A stretch of DNA of 13,243 nucleotides, taken from assembly GCA_002841655.1 (NCBI GenBank), contig PHAH01000015.1, positions 1 to 13,243 of the forward strand, in the 5' to 3' direction. The position numbers were made by a program, and so were the translations under genes. A model generated the notes under the pieces. That model saw only the letters and a list, made by a program, of their open reading frames with translations, was not told the origin of the DNA and ran no database searches. This DNA is from Candidatus Falkowbacteria bacterium HGW-Falkowbacteria-2 (GTDB taxonomy: Bacteria > Patescibacteriota > Patescibacteriia > Patescibacteriales > UBA12465). How positions within the stretch are numbered: position 1 is the stretch's first letter; the number at the start of each line of letters is the position of its first letter. This document shows positions 12,336 to 13,243 of the stretch, one piece after another.

Positions 12336-12341
12336 ATTATA
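12336..12341 (-). promoter_or_regulatory. Extended -10 promoter of the small peptide-mutM unit, leaderless
   Basis: TGATATAAT on the minus strand contains a perfect TATAAT (12336-12341) with the upstream TG that defines extended -10 promoters. These need little -35 contribution, and none is evident. The start would fall near 12329, giving a leader of zero to two bases before the ATG at 12327. Confidence 0.6.
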
Positions 12342-12370
12342 TCAGAAATTGAGAGAAAGATAAATTAGGG

Positions 12371-12402
12371 AAAAGAAAAAGCAGCAACCCGGGAGTCGCT
12401 GC
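12371..12402 (-). terminator. Rho-independent terminator of the 12424-12954 gene
   Basis: An 8-bp stem with one G-T pair (12381-12388 with 12395-12402, loop CCGGGA) leads on the minus strand into a U-rich run (12371-12380, interrupted once). It isolates the membrane protein gene from the mutM unit. Confidence 0.88.
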
Positions 12403-12423
12403 ATTTATAAACAGGAAAACTTT

Positions 12424-12954
12424 TTAAGCCTTTCTAAACCTTGGCGTTAAGCTAAGAATACTTATCAAAACAATTGCGCCGCATAAATAGAAGTAGACAT
12501 TACCTGACATCATCATTGAGTCAAAGACAAATTTTGCTAACGAGCCGGCTACAAGCACAAACAACAGCATTCCAACAGCCAACTTCTTTGATTCAGCAAT
12601 CTTGATTATTCCGTAGCATATAAGTAACAAGGCACTTGTGCACATGATGCCGATATTTACCAGGGAAAGAACGTCTGTTAATAGCAGCCCGAGAAAGGAG
12701 AATACAATCAAGAGCCCGGCCAGAATGAGATACATAGCTTTTGTTTGTCTTCTGCTTTCAAGCAATTGAGTCTTAGAATCAAAATTGTAATCAAGATTGT
12801 AGTCGACTTTTGCTTTGATGCTCATTTTGTCGAGCGTAACCTGATAGTCAGAAATTTCCTTTTCTGTTAGAGGTTTTCTGTGTAAGAACATTTCTACATA
12901 AACGATTGTCAAAATGACAAATCCGATTACAATACTACTAATTGCTGCTTCCAT
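12424..12954 (-). CDS. Hypothetical five-helix membrane protein (176 aa)
   Basis: I do not recognise this family. The 176-residue product has an N-terminal helix (about 4-24) and a polar, probably cytoplasmic region of about 45 residues with charged and Tyr/Asp residues (HRKPLTEKEISDYQ, then KAKVDYNLDYNFDSK). Four further hydrophobic helices follow (about 74-92, 96-117, 126-146, 151-169), and the short tail is basic (RFRKA). No signal peptide cleavage site, catalytic motif or metal-ligand cluster is visible, so a structural, transport-accessory or sensing role cannot be chosen. The gene is monocistronic, with a near-consensus promoter (13068-13096), an unusually long leader of about 107 bases holding a large inverted repeat (12978-13033), and its own terminator at 12371-12402. 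No Shine-Dalgarno site precedes the ATG. Confidence 0.78.
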   Translation of the reverse strand: MEAAISSIVIGFVILTIVYVEMFLHRKPLTEKEISDYQVTLDKMSIKAKVDYNLDYNFDSKTQLLESRRQTKAMYLILAGLLIVFSFLGLLLTDVLSLVNIGIMCTSALLLICYGIIKIAESKKLAVGMLLFVLVAGSLAKFVFDSMMMSGNVYFYLCGAIVLISILSLTPRFRKA

Positions 12955-12977
12955 TTGTTTTGAGTTTTAAGATTATT

Positions 12978-13033
12978 GATTGGGTTAATTGCTAAACTCG
13001 CCAACCTTGACGATCTTAGTAATTAACCAAATC
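12978..13033 (-). repeat. Long inverted repeat in the leader of the 12424-12954 gene
   Basis: Arms of 18 bases (12978-12995 and 13016-13033) are complementary at 16 positions, with a perfect inner core GGTTAATT/AATTAACC, around a 20-base loop. In the minus-strand leader RNA this would form a large hairpin between the transcription start (about 13061) and the start codon (12954). It has no U tract, so it is not a terminator. The loop and the flank share the direct repeat CCAACCT (13001-13007, 13033-13039). It may be a protein-binding or regulatory RNA element. Confidence 0.65.
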
Positions 13034-13067
13034 CAACCTGTTTTTCAACGTACAATTTTAACCTCTA

Positions 13068-13096
13068 ATAATATCATAATATTGAATAAATGTCAA
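13068..13096 (-). promoter_or_regulatory. Strong promoter of the 12424-12954 gene
   Basis: TTGACA (13091-13096) and TATTAT (13068-13073, 5/6) on the minus strand are exactly 17 bases apart. Transcription would begin near 13061. The promoter starts just beyond the tRNA-Tyr terminator. Confidence 0.8.
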
Positions 13097-13104
13097 TGAT
13101 TAGC

Positions 13105-13128
13105 AAAAGACTCCCTAAAGGGGAGTCT
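13105..13128 (-). terminator. Terminator after tRNA-Tyr
   Basis: AGACTCCC (13108-13115) pairs with GGGAGTCT (13121-13128) around TAAAG. On the minus strand it is followed by four U. It lies 11 bases beyond the tRNA. Confidence 0.82.
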
Positions 13129-13139
13129 CTATGTGTGTG

Positions 13140-13222
13140 TGGGCCGAGCAGGATTCGAACCTGCGAAGGCGTGAGCCAACAGATTTACAGTCTGTCCCGT
13201 TTGACCGCTTCGGTATCGACCC
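13140..13222 (-). tRNA. tRNA-Tyr (anticodon GTA)
   Basis: An 83-base class II tRNA on the minus strand. The acceptor GGGTCGA pairs with TCGGCCC (one T-G pair), and the anticodon stem ACAGA/TCTGT has loop CTGTAAA, giving anticodon GTA for tyrosine. A long variable arm (TGGCTCACGCC region) is present as expected for bacterial tRNA-Tyr. The T arm is GCAGG/CCTGC with loop TTCGAAT. The discriminator is A. The 3' CCA is not encoded (CAC follows). The 21 bases to the window edge hold nothing I can assign. Confidence 0.95.
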
Positions 13223-13243
13223 ATTTAAAATAAAGCGCCTGAA

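Noticed and set aside
13130..13141. Short GT repeat next to tRNA-Tyr
   Set aside because: Only about five dinucleotide units; likely chance and without a clear role.
1..13243. CRISPR array, insertion sequence or recoded stop codons
   Set aside because: No spaced direct repeats, transposase or terminal inverted repeats were seen, and UGA ends genes normally.

Overview
The window is a moderately AT-rich bacterial chromosome segment. It carries short genes, nearly all on the minus strand, several in tight or overlapping pairs, with a compact terminator after most units. The gene set fits a member of the Patescibacteria (CPR, most like Parcubacteria-type genomes): a CxxC-x17-CxxC protein, a compact Pif1-like helicase, an AI-2E family permease, MutM, L33, several small single-helix proteins, and tRNAs without an encoded CCA. 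This taxonomic call is an inference from content and style; there is no rRNA or other phylogenetic marker here. UGA is used as an ordinary stop (for example at the end of the Rrf2 and helicase genes), so this is not a recoded lineage.

Layout from left to right. 1-659: start of a SUF iron-sulfur operon, with an Rrf2/IscR-like regulator overlapping sufC (cut by the window edge) and a palindrome over the regulator's promoter. 783-1541: an RGG-rich double zinc-ribbon protein with a lysine-rich tail. 1653-3268: Pif1-like helicase translationally overlapped with a DUF1294 membrane protein. 3311-3732: an isolated plus-strand unit with its own promoter, a long leader, a 63-residue acidic protein and a strong terminator. 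3786-4007: a small membrane-anchored protein with its own promoter. 4140-5675: a PyrE-PyrF (UMP synthase) fusion, divergent from a plus-strand HD-domain hydrolase (5852-6550). 6619-8187: a large lipoprotein with a glycine-rich hydrophobic core. 8298-9016: an HTH plus endonuclease-like gene whose stop codon lies inside tRNA-Trp. 9122-11005: AI-2E permease, rubrerythrin and a 46-residue desulforedoxin-like protein. 11093-12327: rpmG, mutM and a 34-residue membrane peptide placed directly before mutM. 12424-12954: a five-helix membrane protein with a long structured leader. 13140-13222: tRNA-Tyr.

How the genes work together. Several units deal with iron, redox and oxidative damage: SUF assembly with an Fe-S type regulator, rubrerythrin with a desulforedoxin-like partner, and MutM for 8-oxoguanine. 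Nucleotide metabolism is represented by the UMP synthase fusion, facing the HD hydrolase across a palindromic intergenic region.

I found no CRISPR array, insertion sequence, integrase or clear defence cassette. The most unusual points are: the protein gene that takes its stop codon from the body of a tRNA; the 34-residue membrane peptide coupled to mutM; the near absence of Shine-Dalgarno sites, with -10 boxes placed for leaderless or near-leaderless transcripts at several genes; the long inverted repeat in the leader of the 12424-12954 gene; and the isolated plus-strand miniprotein unit.
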